Virus record (IMG/VR): IMGVR_UViG_3300008267_000019
Location: 20,122 to 84,121 of that record
Length of the DNA: 64,000 nucleotides
Source: a virus
Direction: 5' to 3' (one strand)
How positions within the stretch are numbered: position 1 is the stretch's first letter; each line of letters begins with the position of its first letter. The notes beneath the pieces are model-generated. The model saw only the letters and a program-made list of their open reading frames with translations. It was not told the DNA's origin and searched no databases. The position numbers and the translations under genes are program-made. Shown here one piece after another: positions 47,561 to 55,920 of this stretch.

Positions 47561-47993
47561 GTGTTACGACAGTAATTAATAAATGCTCTTGAAAATTCAA
47601 GATTTTTTTAATTGTTTCTACATTATACTTAGCGTCTTGTAATATAGGAAACAATACTTCTATGTAACTACCAGCCCTAATAGCTTCCATAGAAAGCTTT
47701 TTTAAACATGCTTTTAATGCAGAGTATTCATAGTTATCTCTTAATAACTCTGTATAAAAATTTAAGATAGTACCGTATTCAGTAGGAACTACAGAATAAT
47801 CTCCTAATCTATACAAAGCAGGCAAAGGAAATTCATTGTCTACTTCTATTATATCAGGAAATTCTTTAATTAATTCTTCAGAAAAATTATTCTTTAAATC
47901 TTTTACAGAATTAAAACTATGAACTAAAATTCCAGAATTACTTTCTTTAAAGAGACTTATTACATCTCCATTAACTTGTTTGACTATTGGCAT
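47517..47993 (-). CDS. Macro-domain-like protein, 158 aa
   Basis: The order of elements matches the macro domain fold: VKQVNGDVISL opens the sheet; GILVHSFNS replaces the usual NAxN segment; YEYSALKACLKKLSMEAI matches the helix after the IHaV strand; IEVLFPIL resembles the iP-x-iGtG strand; VETIKKIL and LLITVV close the fold. Macro domains bind ADP-ribose and many remove it from proteins or hydrolyse its esters. The canonical loop residues are poorly kept, so binding is uncertain. It lies between the replicative helicase and a small gene, overlapping both. Confidence 0.5.
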   Translation of the reverse strand: MPIVKQVNGDVISLFKESNSGILVHSFNSVKDLKNNFSEELIKEFPDIIEVDNEFPLPALYRLGDYSVVPTEYGTILNFYTELLRDNYEYSALKACLKKLSMEAIRAGSYIEVLFPILQDAKYNVETIKKILNFQEHLLITVVTHDKGQVSMGEEQAI

Positions 47994-49059
47994 ATTGATT
48001 CTTTTTGTATTCGTTAATTTTCTTTAATTCTTCTGGTTGACCCAACAATTCATTAGCAGGTGGTAGTTGAGAATATCCGCCATACTCACCTATAAATAAA
48101 AAGCTAATTAATAAATTGACATCACCGTCTCTGTTTTTACATATTTTGGCCAATCTATAGCGATTTTTAAATTTAGTAATGTCATAACCTAAGCATTTAT
48201 CCACTTGATAATAAAATGGAGAAGCTAGGCCTATAGCAGTATTACAATCTTCTGCAACATTACCAGTATTTTTGATATCACTAAGCATTGGCATCCAGTT
48301 ATCATTCTCTCTACGATCCATTTGCTCAGAACCACGATTAATTTGTGAGATTACCACAGGACTAAAATTGAACATATTACGGAAAAATACTAGAGTCTTA
48401 GAAGCTTTATCTATAGCTTCCTTAACATCTTTATATTTTCCATAGTCTATTAAACCTATATGGTCAATAACAACAAGAGTTATTAAACCAGGATTATTAG
48501 GTATATATTCTATTATTAATCCATCGTCATTTCTGATTACTTTACCACGCTTTTCAGCATAAGTAATTAAATCTTTGTAGAGAAAGTCAGGGTTTAAGCT
48601 AGATCTATAATGCAGATATTTATTTTGAATTTCTTGCATACGTTTTTCATACAAAGGAATAAGTGCACTTATTTCAGGACGAATTCTTGCGTCGCCTCTT
48701 GATAGTATCTCATCCATTGAAGTTAGTATGCCGTGCTCTTTCCAAATTAAACCTGCAATATGTTTAGCTATTTGATTCTCAGGAGGGATCTCTAAAGAAT
48801 AATAGATAATCTCAATATCATGGATATAACCAGGATTATTTTGAATAAAATCTATTGCACCATAAACATAAGTAGAATTTACAAAAGCAGTTTTACCTAC
48901 ACTTGTACCCGCAAATACTAAATCATAACGACCTTGTTGAATATTCTTAATATGCTTACTTAAACTAGTAAAGCCTTGAAAAGGGATACCCGTATTCAAT
49001 CCCTTTTCACCTCTAGCTATACTATTTTTAAGCTTATCCCAATATTTAATCTTTGACAT
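47971..49059 (-). CDS. DnaB-like replicative helicase (RecA fold)
   Basis: 362 residues with Walker A AGTSVGKTAF and Walker B LVVIDHIGLIDY, then SPVVISQINRGSEQMDRREN, the sequence style of phage SF4 helicases. There is no N-terminal DnaB domain, so it is a compact ATPase that would need the primase or other partner for loading. It lies upstream of the SSB, primase and Sak4-like genes in the same operon. Confidence 0.8.
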   Translation of the reverse strand: MSKIKYWDKLKNSIARGEKGLNTGIPFQGFTSLSKHIKNIQQGRYDLVFAGTSVGKTAFVNSTYVYGAIDFIQNNPGYIHDIEIIYYSLEIPPENQIAKHIAGLIWKEHGILTSMDEILSRGDARIRPEISALIPLYEKRMQEIQNKYLHYRSSLNPDFLYKDLITYAEKRGKVIRNDDGLIIEYIPNNPGLITLVVIDHIGLIDYGKYKDVKEAIDKASKTLVFFRNMFNFSPVVISQINRGSEQMDRRENDNWMPMLSDIKNTGNVAEDCNTAIGLASPFYYQVDKCLGYDITKFKNRYRLAKICKNRDGDVNLLISFLFIGEYGGYSQLPPANELLGQPEELKKINEYKKNQYANSQTS

Positions 49060-49372
49060 TATTCTTTAATAATTTTGTTAGATACTCTATCTCATCTACA
49101 AACTTTTGCTGATGAGGTACTTCTTTTACTTGCTGTTTTAACCAATTAAGATTTGCTCGTAAACATCTAATAGCATAAGTAGGATCAAACTTTTTAATCT
49201 CTTTATGCGGATTAAATATTACTTCTAATGCTCCTTCTAGAGATTCTATTTCTTTTAAAGTTTTACCGTATACACTATAAGTTTCTTTTAGAATTCTTAT
49301 AAAAGAATTTAGCCTATCTAGATCTCTATTTAAAATTCCAATAGAAAACTTTAAATCACTTGGGTGTTCCAT
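49046..49372 (-). CDS. Hypothetical helical protein, 108 aa
   Basis: 108 residues, nearly all helical with heptad-like Leu (RDLDRLNSFIRILKETYS, LEGALEVIF). It overlaps the helicase gene start by 14 bases and the upstream gene by 22 bases. Possibly a helicase partner or loader, but this rests only on gene order. Confidence 0.5.
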   Translation of the reverse strand: MEHPSDLKFSIGILNRDLDRLNSFIRILKETYSVYGKTLKEIESLEGALEVIFNPHKEIKKFDPTYAIRCLRANLNWLKQQVKEVPHQQKFVDEIEYLTKLLKNNVKD

Positions 49373-49908
49373 TCTTGCTCATTATTATCATCGTTAATAA
49401 ATACTTCCCATTGCTCCCACATAGCATTATTCATTACTGTTTCCATGTTTGGAAGAAAGTTTAATTTGCCAGCTCTCTTTTGATAACTAACAAATGCTTG
49501 AATAGCTAATACAGCTTTTTCATGCGCTTCAACACTTTTTACTTTTGCTAAGTATTTTTTCTTGTGTTTTTCAGAAACCTGCGCACTCTCTCCAGAAGCT
49601 CGGAGAACCCTACTGCCAATACGAATAGGATAGGAATTATAAAATTCCCAAAAATTAATATTAGCATTACGTAATTGAAACAATTGCTCGACATGTTTTT
49701 TGCTTATTATAGTTTGTGTAAACTTTCCATCTTTACTAAGTATATAATCACTATCTTCTAAAGAATTTCTCAATTTTAGAGCTCTTTCTTTACCAAAAAG
49801 CTCTAGAATTTCTTGAAAGTTTTCATAATATAACAAATATAAAACTATAGCTTGATCAGGAGATAGTAATTTCTTCTTGAGCGTCGATAGATTCAGAGTT
49901 ATTTGCAT
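49351..49908 (-). CDS. Hypothetical replication-cluster protein, 185 aa
   Basis: 185 residues. The N-terminal 100 residues read as a winged-helix-like domain (AIVLYLLYYENFQEIL, LFQLRNANINFWEFYNSYP). The rest has a basic linker (SEKHKKKYLAKVKSVEAHEK) and an aromatic end (NAMWEQWEVFI). It shares 53 bases with the SF2 helicase gene. A DNA-binding helicase accessory role is possible; no family is recognised. Confidence 0.5.
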   Translation of the reverse strand: MQITLNLSTLKKKLLSPDQAIVLYLLYYENFQEILELFGKERALKLRNSLEDSDYILSKDGKFTQTIISKKHVEQLFQLRNANINFWEFYNSYPIRIGSRVLRASGESAQVSEKHKKKYLAKVKSVEAHEKAVLAIQAFVSYQKRAGKLNFLPNMETVMNNAMWEQWEVFINDDNNEQEWNTQVI

Positions 49909-51100
49909 AAGTATATAGATTTAAGAATTCTTCAAGTTCACATATTATAACTCTATCCTTACTTATTCCTTCAAGACGTTTTTTCATCCAAACTTCTTCT
50001 TGAGTTCCAGGAGTATAAAGGTTTATTATAATTGCTTCCTTGTCGGGTTGTTTTCTAACTACTCTGCCTAATTGCTGAATAAATGTACGCTTAGTACTTG
50101 TAGAACCTGCTATAATAGCTAAAGAACAATCAGGCACATTAAAGCCCTCATTTAAAGCTTGTACAGAACTAAGAAATCTAACCTTAGTTCTTTTATCTTT
50201 AAATTTCTTCACTATTAATTCTTGGTCTTTGCGTTTGATTTTACTGTGAAAAGTCATGCAGATATCGCCTAAACAATCTTGTAAGTCTTCAGCAAATTCT
50301 GTAGTAGCACTAAATATCAAGCCATTGCGATCTGATAACGCATCTATAATTTGCTTAGTAACAACTATTTTATTGTAGTTATTTTGGCAAATATTCTTAC
50401 GTTTTCTCATAGAATTATAATAAGCACCTGCTTGTCCTTGTAAAGCTTTGTCACTAGATTTAAGATAACTAGTAGCGTTTTTAAAAGCTTGACCACCATG
50501 GCCCAGTTTAGCAGCAAAATGCTTAAATGCATTATTAGCTTTATTATATTCTATTTGATCAGTTGCAGATAGTTCTACAGGAATATTATATACTACATAA
50601 GGCGCAATCCATTCGTTATCTAAGGCATCGTCTACCGTTACCTCGTCAAATACAGGAAGATATTCAAGAATTAATTCATGAAAATTATCTTCACGTTCAA
50701 GAGTTGCTGTTAAGCCTAGTATATAACTACTTAACACATTATCAAAAATACTTCTAAAACTTTCAGCAGCATATCTATGAATCTCATCTAAGACTAACAT
50801 ATCTACTTTATGCTTTTGTTTAATGGCTGAGTTAATTACCATTACTTTAGCAAAAAGTATTTTGTTTTTCTTTAGTTCTACTTCCCATTGTGCTTTAAGT
50901 TCTAGAGTAGGAACAACTACAAGACAAGATTTAATTCCTGCTTTTGTAACCATACCTTTAATACCTCTAATTGCTGTGTAAGTTTTACCAAAACCTGTAG
51001 CTGCCTGAAAAATACCGCAAAAACCTGATTTACGCCAGTTTCTCAATACTTCTACTTGACGTTCATCTCTAGTTAATTTTTTATTTTGCATCATTGACAT
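49856..51100 (-). CDS. SF2 DNA helicase (UvsW/RecG-like DEAD/DEAH type)
   Basis: 414 residues. Motif I is AATGFGKTYTA, motif II is DEIH (in LDEIHRYAAES), motif III is LTATLER, and motif VI is QQLGRVVRKQ. A long C-terminal tail is acidic. Such phage helicases unwind branched DNA and help recombination or origin remodelling. The first residues overlap the DnaA-like gene by 20 bases. Confidence 0.85.
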   Translation of the reverse strand: MSMMQNKKLTRDERQVEVLRNWRKSGFCGIFQAATGFGKTYTAIRGIKGMVTKAGIKSCLVVVPTLELKAQWEVELKKNKILFAKVMVINSAIKQKHKVDMLVLDEIHRYAAESFRSIFDNVLSSYILGLTATLEREDNFHELILEYLPVFDEVTVDDALDNEWIAPYVVYNIPVELSATDQIEYNKANNAFKHFAAKLGHGGQAFKNATSYLKSSDKALQGQAGAYYNSMRKRKNICQNNYNKIVVTKQIIDALSDRNGLIFSATTEFAEDLQDCLGDICMTFHSKIKRKDQELIVKKFKDKRTKVRFLSSVQALNEGFNVPDCSLAIIAGSTSTKRTFIQQLGRVVRKQPDKEAIIINLYTPGTQEEVWMKKRLEGISKDRVIICELEEFLNLYTYANNSESIDAQEEITIS

Positions 51101-51524
51101 CTATTAATTTATAAGTTCTTACTGCTTTCCACCCATTTTTGTGTAAATATGAGGGAACCGATTTAGCAACGCTAACAGGATATACATTATTGGCCATCCA
51201 TTCTTTATAATACATACCTACATGCTTTTGAACGTAATCATCGCTCACAAGTCTTAATAAATGTATTATAGTACTATGATCTTTACCAAATATTCTTCCT
51301 ATTTCAGATTTATTTAGCCCTAAAGCAAATAATTCTTTTGCTGTTATTCTTCTCATTTCTACTACAAAAGAATTTTGACATTTTTTAATCTTTAAAAAAT
51401 AATCTCTTATAGGAATTAAGAAATTTAATAAATCCACTTCTTTTTGTAATTCTTCTAATTGTTCTTCATAAGATTTTTTTACATCAATTCTTTTTTTTGC
51501 TATTCTTCCCATTAGTGTTTCCAA
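51081..51524 (-). CDS. DnaA domain IV-like DNA-binding protein
   Basis: 147 residues. LFALGLNKSEIGRIFGKDHSTIIHLLRL matches the DnaA C-terminal DNA-binding motif (sl..IGr.FG.RDHsTV..A), here split as LFALGLNKSEIGRIF and GKDHSTIIHLLRL. No AAA+ domain is present, so this is a stand-alone DNA-binding domain with an N-terminal coiled coil (KKSYEEQLEELQKEVDLL). It could recognise DnaA-box-like sites in the phage origin or recruit host DnaA. It overlaps the polymerase gene by 13 bases. Confidence 0.7.
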   Translation of the reverse strand: METLMGRIAKKRIDVKKSYEEQLEELQKEVDLLNFLIPIRDYFLKIKKCQNSFVVEMRRITAKELFALGLNKSEIGRIFGKDHSTIIHLLRLVSDDYVQKHVGMYYKEWMANNVYPVSVAKSVPSYLHKNGWKAVRTYKLIDVNDAK

Positions 51525-53521
51525 TTAATTGTTATACAAGGATCCGCACTAAGTTTAATAGTCTTACAAAATACATCGCCAGCTTTTTCCATGCATTCTT
51601 GCAGTACTTTGCTGATATCCTCAGCCATATCTTTAGGAGCTTCAACAATCCATTCGTCATGAACTACATTAGGCATCTTTACTTTAAATACTAGATTGTT
51701 TTCTAATAAATATCTAAAGAAATATATACCTGCAAGTTTGGTAATATCCGCAGAAGTACCTTGAATAGGATAATTAAGAGACATTCTCTCAATGTCACCT
51801 TTTTTCATAAAATACTCACGAACTTTTGGCTTGTAATAATTCTTAAAGATAGTAGAATCCATCGACTTTTCCAACTTATAACTCTCCCAAAATCCATCAG
51901 TTTCATAAATTTCTTTATGCAATTTTTGATACTCATCAAAGAAAGGAATAAAACATTTTCTACCGCTAACATTATTAAACTGTACATAACCCAAAGCAAG
52001 AGCTCTAGACTTTTCTTGTTTAAAATAATCAGCAAGGCCAGGAAAAGCTTTAAAATAAGCCTTGTAAACCGCTTCACCTTCTTCTATGGATAAACTTAGG
52101 TTTTGAGAAATAGTTATTCCTGTACCGCCATAATTAATAGCAAAACCTGCACCCTTAGCAATTTGTCTTTTACCCTTGTGATTCTCTTTAATTTCATCAA
52201 GAGTTAAATTAGATAACTCAGGAAAAATCTTAGAGGCAATAAAACTATGCATATCACCAAGACCTTCTTTATAGAATCTAATAAGATCCTTGTCTAAGCT
52301 TTTGTTAGCCAATACTATTTGTTCTTGACCGCTATAGTCGCTTACAATTAGTAAGTTGCCAGACTCAGATTGAAAGCATCCTCTAGTTCTATTATCGCTA
52401 GGAATATTTTGCATATTAGGCATTTGCGGAATACCTTGTTTAGGTTTACCTTTTTGACCAGAAGATAGTCTGCCAGTATTCATAATTTGCGTATAATTAC
52501 TATGAATTCTGCCTGTTACAGGATTAATATAGTCAAACCAATTATCACCATAAGTACTTACTACTTTTTGGTGCTCAGTATATTCTATATAGGTACTTAT
52601 AATTGGGTGTTTCTTCTTTTGAGGACCCAATACTTTCTTGTCTACAGAATGCTTCATTAATCCTGTCTCTTTGTCTTTAGTCAAAGTATCTACACCTAGA
52701 CTTTGCATAAAAGGAATTACTTGTTTAGAAGAAGCCCAATTAAGTTTACACTTAGTTCCTTCTTCAAATAAACTTAACTGATTGTCTATATAAGAACTAT
52801 ATTTGTCTTTATTTTCTAAAATAAATTCATCAAGTTTTTCCTTTACAGCATTTAAATCTTTTAAGTCATCTTCGCATTTCTTTTGCCAATCTAGTCTGTT
52901 CATAAACATACCGCAGTATTCTATATAAGCAAGTACTAATACAAATTGATTGTCAAGAGAAGCAGTTTTAGTGAGTTTCATCTCTTCTAATGCTACTTCT
53001 TGCTTACGTTTAATTTGATGTAAATACTTTACGTCATCTGCCGCATATTTTATAACTCTTGTACTTAAACCTTCTCGATGTATATGCCCACGTACAGTTT
53101 TATCTAGTTCTATTTTGCAGTATTTATACGCTACTGCATCTAGAGATCTTCTTGCTGTATCTATACCAGTTGTTAATATTCTTTCTACAAGAAAACTGTC
53201 ATAGATTTTTGTTGGGACTATTTGATAATAATACAGGAATCTAAGGTCAAACTTTGCATTATGCATTATTAATTCCTTAGATTCTAAGAGTTCTTTATAT
53301 AGCTTAGGATTTATAGTACTACAGTCTATTACAAACTGTTTCTCATTATCACCGAGCTGCATAGACAATAAATCCTTTGTATAAGGATCTAAACCTCTAG
53401 TTTCTGTATCAAAACCAATAACATCTAAAGTTTTAAGATATTCTAGAGATTCTTCGACAGTAGCCATAGAATATCCAGACGGGCTAAACATAGCCTGTTG
53501 ATTTGTTACTAAATAAATCAT
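51512..53521 (-). CDS. polA: Family A DNA polymerase with 3'-5' exonuclease
   Basis: 669 residues. The N-terminal DEDD exonuclease shows GFDTETRGLDPY and MHNAKFDLRFLYY; KYAADDVKYLHQIK is its third motif. Polymerase motif A is IVSDYSGQEQIVLAN (near residue 395), motif B is RQIAKGAGFAINYGG, and motif C is VHDEWIVE (near 620). All catalytic residues are intact. There is no 5'-nuclease domain. The PolA type rather than PolB separates this phage from part of the crAss-like group. This is the main replicative polymerase. Confidence 0.9.
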   Translation of the reverse strand: MIYLVTNQQAMFSPSGYSMATVEESLEYLKTLDVIGFDTETRGLDPYTKDLLSMQLGDNEKQFVIDCSTINPKLYKELLESKELIMHNAKFDLRFLYYYQIVPTKIYDSFLVERILTTGIDTARRSLDAVAYKYCKIELDKTVRGHIHREGLSTRVIKYAADDVKYLHQIKRKQEVALEEMKLTKTASLDNQFVLVLAYIEYCGMFMNRLDWQKKCEDDLKDLNAVKEKLDEFILENKDKYSSYIDNQLSLFEEGTKCKLNWASSKQVIPFMQSLGVDTLTKDKETGLMKHSVDKKVLGPQKKKHPIISTYIEYTEHQKVVSTYGDNWFDYINPVTGRIHSNYTQIMNTGRLSSGQKGKPKQGIPQMPNMQNIPSDNRTRGCFQSESGNLLIVSDYSGQEQIVLANKSLDKDLIRFYKEGLGDMHSFIASKIFPELSNLTLDEIKENHKGKRQIAKGAGFAINYGGTGITISQNLSLSIEEGEAVYKAYFKAFPGLADYFKQEKSRALALGYVQFNNVSGRKCFIPFFDEYQKLHKEIYETDGFWESYKLEKSMDSTIFKNYYKPKVREYFMKKGDIERMSLNYPIQGTSADITKLAGIYFFRYLLENNLVFKVKMPNVVHDEWIVEAPKDMAEDISKVLQECMEKAGDVFCKTIKLSADPCITINWKH

Positions 53522-53524
53522 TGA

Positions 53525-53632
53525 TTAATCTCCTTCTTCGTTATTGTAATATTTCATAGGAAAAGACTTTTTCCTTCTTTTGGATCTAAGTATATTTTTT
53601 AAATAAATAATAAATTGTGTTTTATTTCTCAT
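53525..53632 (-). CDS. Small basic protein, 35 aa
   Basis: 35 residues starting at ATG 53632, with a basic block (LRSKRRKKS) and an acidic end (YNNEEGD). It fits exactly between the polymerase gene and a 60-residue gene (overlap by four bases), so it is likely translated. No function seen. Confidence 0.45.
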   Translation of the reverse strand: MRNKTQFIIYLKNILRSKRRKKSFPMKYYNNEEGD

Positions 53633-53811
53633 TTGTCTTTAGGTAAGAAATTAATATAAGCTTGGGCTTTTCTTTTAGTGCCCCACCAACCAATATTACC
53701 AGCATGATCACGTACATATTTCCAACGAGTATACCAAGATTTCTTGTACATAACATTAAATCCTTCCAAGTTGTTTATAGATTTTGCATCTACTACTTTA
53801 TACTTAATCAT
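53629..53811 (-). CDS. Small aromatic/basic protein, 60 aa
   Basis: 60 residues, rich in Trp, Tyr and Lys (MYKKSWYTRWKYVRDHAGN, GWWGTKRKAQAY). The pattern is that of a small nucleic-acid or ligand-binding protein. It lies 10 bases after the SPL-like gene and overlaps the next small gene by four bases. Confidence 0.55.
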   Translation of the reverse strand: MIKYKVVDAKSINNLEGFNVMYKKSWYTRWKYVRDHAGNIGWWGTKRKAQAYINFLPKDK

Positions 53812-53821
53812 AGCTTTTAAT

Positions 53822-54682
53822 TTAAAAAATATATCTTATTGTATTCCACGGAATAACTTGATCATGTAAATTTATAAAATCTTTAATATATTCTCGCTTT
53901 AAATCATATCTATATCTAATATTTTTACCTCCATATTGAGAAGTTTTAACTTCTTGAATATCAGGTGTCCATAAATACTCTTCGCCAGGTATATTTTTTT
54001 CTAGATTATATAAATGTTTGCTTTGATTGTGTGTTAAGAAAATCACCTCTGCTTTTACTAATTCTTTATAGTCTACATAGTTATTTAGCATTTCAAATAA
54101 TTCTTCATAATCTTCTTGCCAGTTGTTATAAATAACTACAGGAGAAAAATTTACATGCACATCATAACCCGCTTCTATAAATGCATCAATAGCTTTAATT
54201 CTATCTATTATCTCACTAGTATTAGGTTCTAAAATACTTGATAGTTTTTGAGGCATAAGACTGAATCTAATGCGCACCTTGTATTTAGGATCAAATTCTA
54301 AAAAATTAACAGGTACAATTTTAGTAGCTAGAGTAGCTTTAGCAACAGGATGATCTCTAAAGAAACTAAAAATATCCTGCCAAGGATAATATTTAGAATG
54401 CAAAGCAAAATCTTCATTACAGGAAATATCATAAGTTATATACTTATCATCTGTTTGATTAGGTTTTTCTACATCAGCATAGAAATATGCATGATTATTA
54501 ATGCTAGTTAATATATCTCCTATATTTTTAGCAACGCTTAAACCTTCAGGTTTATGGCGTTTCATATAGCAATAAGAGCATTTTAACAAGCAACCGTAAC
54601 CAAAAGATGGAGTAATATAATCACTAGATCTACCTGATTCTCTAATCTTAAAAGTTTTTCTAGTTACTTTTTCTAATATCAT
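53822..54682 (-). CDS. Spore photoproduct lyase-like radical SAM protein
   Basis: 286 residues with CxxxCxxC at C31, C35 and C38 in GYGCLLKCSYCYM, the Fe-S/SAM motif in the context seen in SPL-like proteins (CNYCYL-type). A SAM-binding region with ATLATKIVPVNF and VHVNFSPVVIYN follows. Spore photoproduct lyase repairs UV thymine lesions through a radical on SAM. It is about 60 residues shorter than typical SPL, so the N-terminal part may be simplified. The substrate is an inference; other radical SAM roles are possible. Confidence 0.65.
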   Translation of the reverse strand: MILEKVTRKTFKIRESGRSSDYITPSFGYGCLLKCSYCYMKRHKPEGLSVAKNIGDILTSINNHAYFYADVEKPNQTDDKYITYDISCNEDFALHSKYYPWQDIFSFFRDHPVAKATLATKIVPVNFLEFDPKYKVRIRFSLMPQKLSSILEPNTSEIIDRIKAIDAFIEAGYDVHVNFSPVVIYNNWQEDYEELFEMLNNYVDYKELVKAEVIFLTHNQSKHLYNLEKNIPGEEYLWTPDIQEVKTSQYGGKNIRYRYDLKREYIKDFINLHDQVIPWNTIRYIF

Positions 54683-54918
54683 AATTTCTCCAATTCTTGT
54701 TTAACTTCATTTAAATAATTTCTCTGCTGTTCACACCACTTACCTATATAGGTATTTAAATCTGTGAATAGTAGCATAGATATCATCTGATTAACTGCAA
54801 TTAATGCCGATTGTTTAGAAATTCTTTTGGATGTATCAATAAAATGTTCATCTTCATCATCCTCAAAAATCTGATATATTTTATCAACTAACTCTTTTGC
54901 TTTCTCTTTTGGTGTCAT
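54679..54918 (-). CDS. Small protein, 79 aa
   Basis: 79 residues, amphipathic and helical, with an acidic segment (IFEDDEDEHFID) near the N-terminus and a hydrophobic segment ALIAVNQMISMLLF. It overlaps the radical SAM gene by four bases (ATGA), so the two are probably co-translated. Function unknown. Confidence 0.55.
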   Translation of the reverse strand: MTPKEKAKELVDKIYQIFEDDEDEHFIDTSKRISKQSALIAVNQMISMLLFTDLNTYIGKWCEQQRNYLNEVKQELEKL

Positions 54919-54995
54919 ATAATTAATTTTTTATAAATAATCGGATTTTAAGCGTTTAAGCTTAAATTATTTTACAATTTCTTAAGTTTATAAGC
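54919..54995 (-). promoter_or_regulatory. Intergenic with clustered TTAAG/CTTAA boxes
   Basis: Within 77 bases there are six TTAAG or CTTAA boxes, including a perfect palindrome TTTAAGCTTAAA. They are arranged in both orientations before the gene starting at 54918. This could be an operator or a start region. No clear promoter is seen. Confidence 0.3.
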
Positions 54996-55223
54996 TTAAT
55001 TTCTTAAATCTACTCCGTATCCGTTAATAGTTTCATTTAAAAACTCTCTAAGTTTTTCTACAGTTTTATATGATTTAGAATCAAGAGTTTCATCATATTT
55101 TAAATATCTTCTTAATTCTTGATCCATATCCCATATAATCATTTTCCATTTGTATCCATTAAGAGCATCTTGTATTTCTTCAGCTTCTTCTATTGTGTCA
55201 AATTCTATTGTTACTTTTCCCAT
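54996..55223 (-). CDS. Small conserved-type phage protein, 75 aa
   Basis: 75 residues. VTIEFDTIEEAEEIQDALNG followed by a Trp/Asp segment and a Tyr-rich helix (DQELRRYLKYDETL) is a pattern I recognise from many phages, without known function. It lies 10 bases downstream of the next gene. Confidence 0.6.
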   Translation of the reverse strand: MGKVTIEFDTIEEAEEIQDALNGYKWKMIIWDMDQELRRYLKYDETLDSKSYKTVEKLREFLNETINGYGVDLRN

Positions 55224-55233
55224 GTTACTTTAT

Positions 55234-55491
55234 TTAAAGTTCATCAAATTGTTTCTGCAACTCTTCCAGTTCAACAGTTACTAACTCTATCTCTTTTTCA
55301 ATAGCTTCCTGCATTATACTTTCATTTCTAAAATATAAGTCATCCACTATATTGTGTGGACCAACTCTGAACTCTAATTTTATTTTTGACAAGTTACAAC
55401 CTTTAGCATGATGTAGTTTATTTCTATAAGTATAGAGTGAATTATATTTTTCTTTTAACTCTTTAGCTTTATTAAATATATTATCTTCCAT
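55234..55491 (-). CDS. Hypothetical protein, 85 aa
   Basis: 85 residues: two helical ends (FNKAKELKEKYNSLYTYRN; EAIEKEIELVTVELEELQKQ) around a short strand region (LSKIKLEFRVGPHNIVDD). The second helix is Glu-rich and may form a coiled coil. No family recognised. It is in series with its neighbours with one-base spacing. Confidence 0.5.
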   Translation of the reverse strand: MEDNIFNKAKELKEKYNSLYTYRNKLHHAKGCNLSKIKLEFRVGPHNIVDDLYFRNESIMQEAIEKEIELVTVELEELQKQFDEL

Positions 55492-55492
55492 C

Positions 55493-55873
55493 CTATTCTG
55501 ATTTATTTTCTACAATCTCAATTAGTTTTTCAAGACAATGAAGTTCTGCTTCTTCATAGGTGCTATAAGCTGCAGATGTATAGTATTTTTCTTTAAATTT
55601 TTCAATGTAAAATCTATATCTTTCTTTTGAGGATTCTTTTATATAAGAACAATACTTATACTTCTCTCTAAACCATCTAAATGCTTGTTGGTATAGTGGT
55701 GCTAATTCATAATAAACCGATATATTTGTTTTAGCAATAGCTTTATTTAATGGTTCTAACCTAAATTCAATCCCTATCCCAACATTATTAAACCAATGTG
55801 CAACACAAGGTTCATCAAATCCAAGTTGCTTCATTCTTAAAGCCAACTCATAGGGTATAAATTCTTTTTCCAT
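55493..55873 (-). CDS. Hypothetical protein, 126 aa
   Basis: 126 residues with a mixed fold: GLGFDEP-like N-terminal segment (KQLGFDEPCVAHWFNNVG), then a helix-rich end (TYEEAELHCLEKLIEIVE). The Trp and Tyr content is high. It lies immediately after the terminator hairpin of the upstream gene. Function unknown. Confidence 0.55.
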   Translation of the reverse strand: MEKEFIPYELALRMKQLGFDEPCVAHWFNNVGIGIEFRLEPLNKAIAKTNISVYYELAPLYQQAFRWFREKYKYCSYIKESSKERYRFYIEKFKEKYYTSAAYSTYEEAELHCLEKLIEIVENKSE

Positions 55874-55885
55874 ACTATTTATTTT

Positions 55886-55919
55886 AAAAAAATAAAGGCA
55901 GATATTACTCTGCCTTTAT
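55886..55919 (-). terminator. Rho-independent terminator
   Basis: A perfect 11-bp stem (ATAAAGGCAGA with TCTGCCTTTAT), 6-base loop and a seven-base U run on the - strand. It follows the stop of the secreted-protein gene at 55921. Confidence 0.85.
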
Positions 55920-55920
55920 A

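Noticed and set aside
51761-52093. 110-aa frame antisense to the DNA polymerase
   Set aside because: Shadow of the polymerase coding region; no supporting features.
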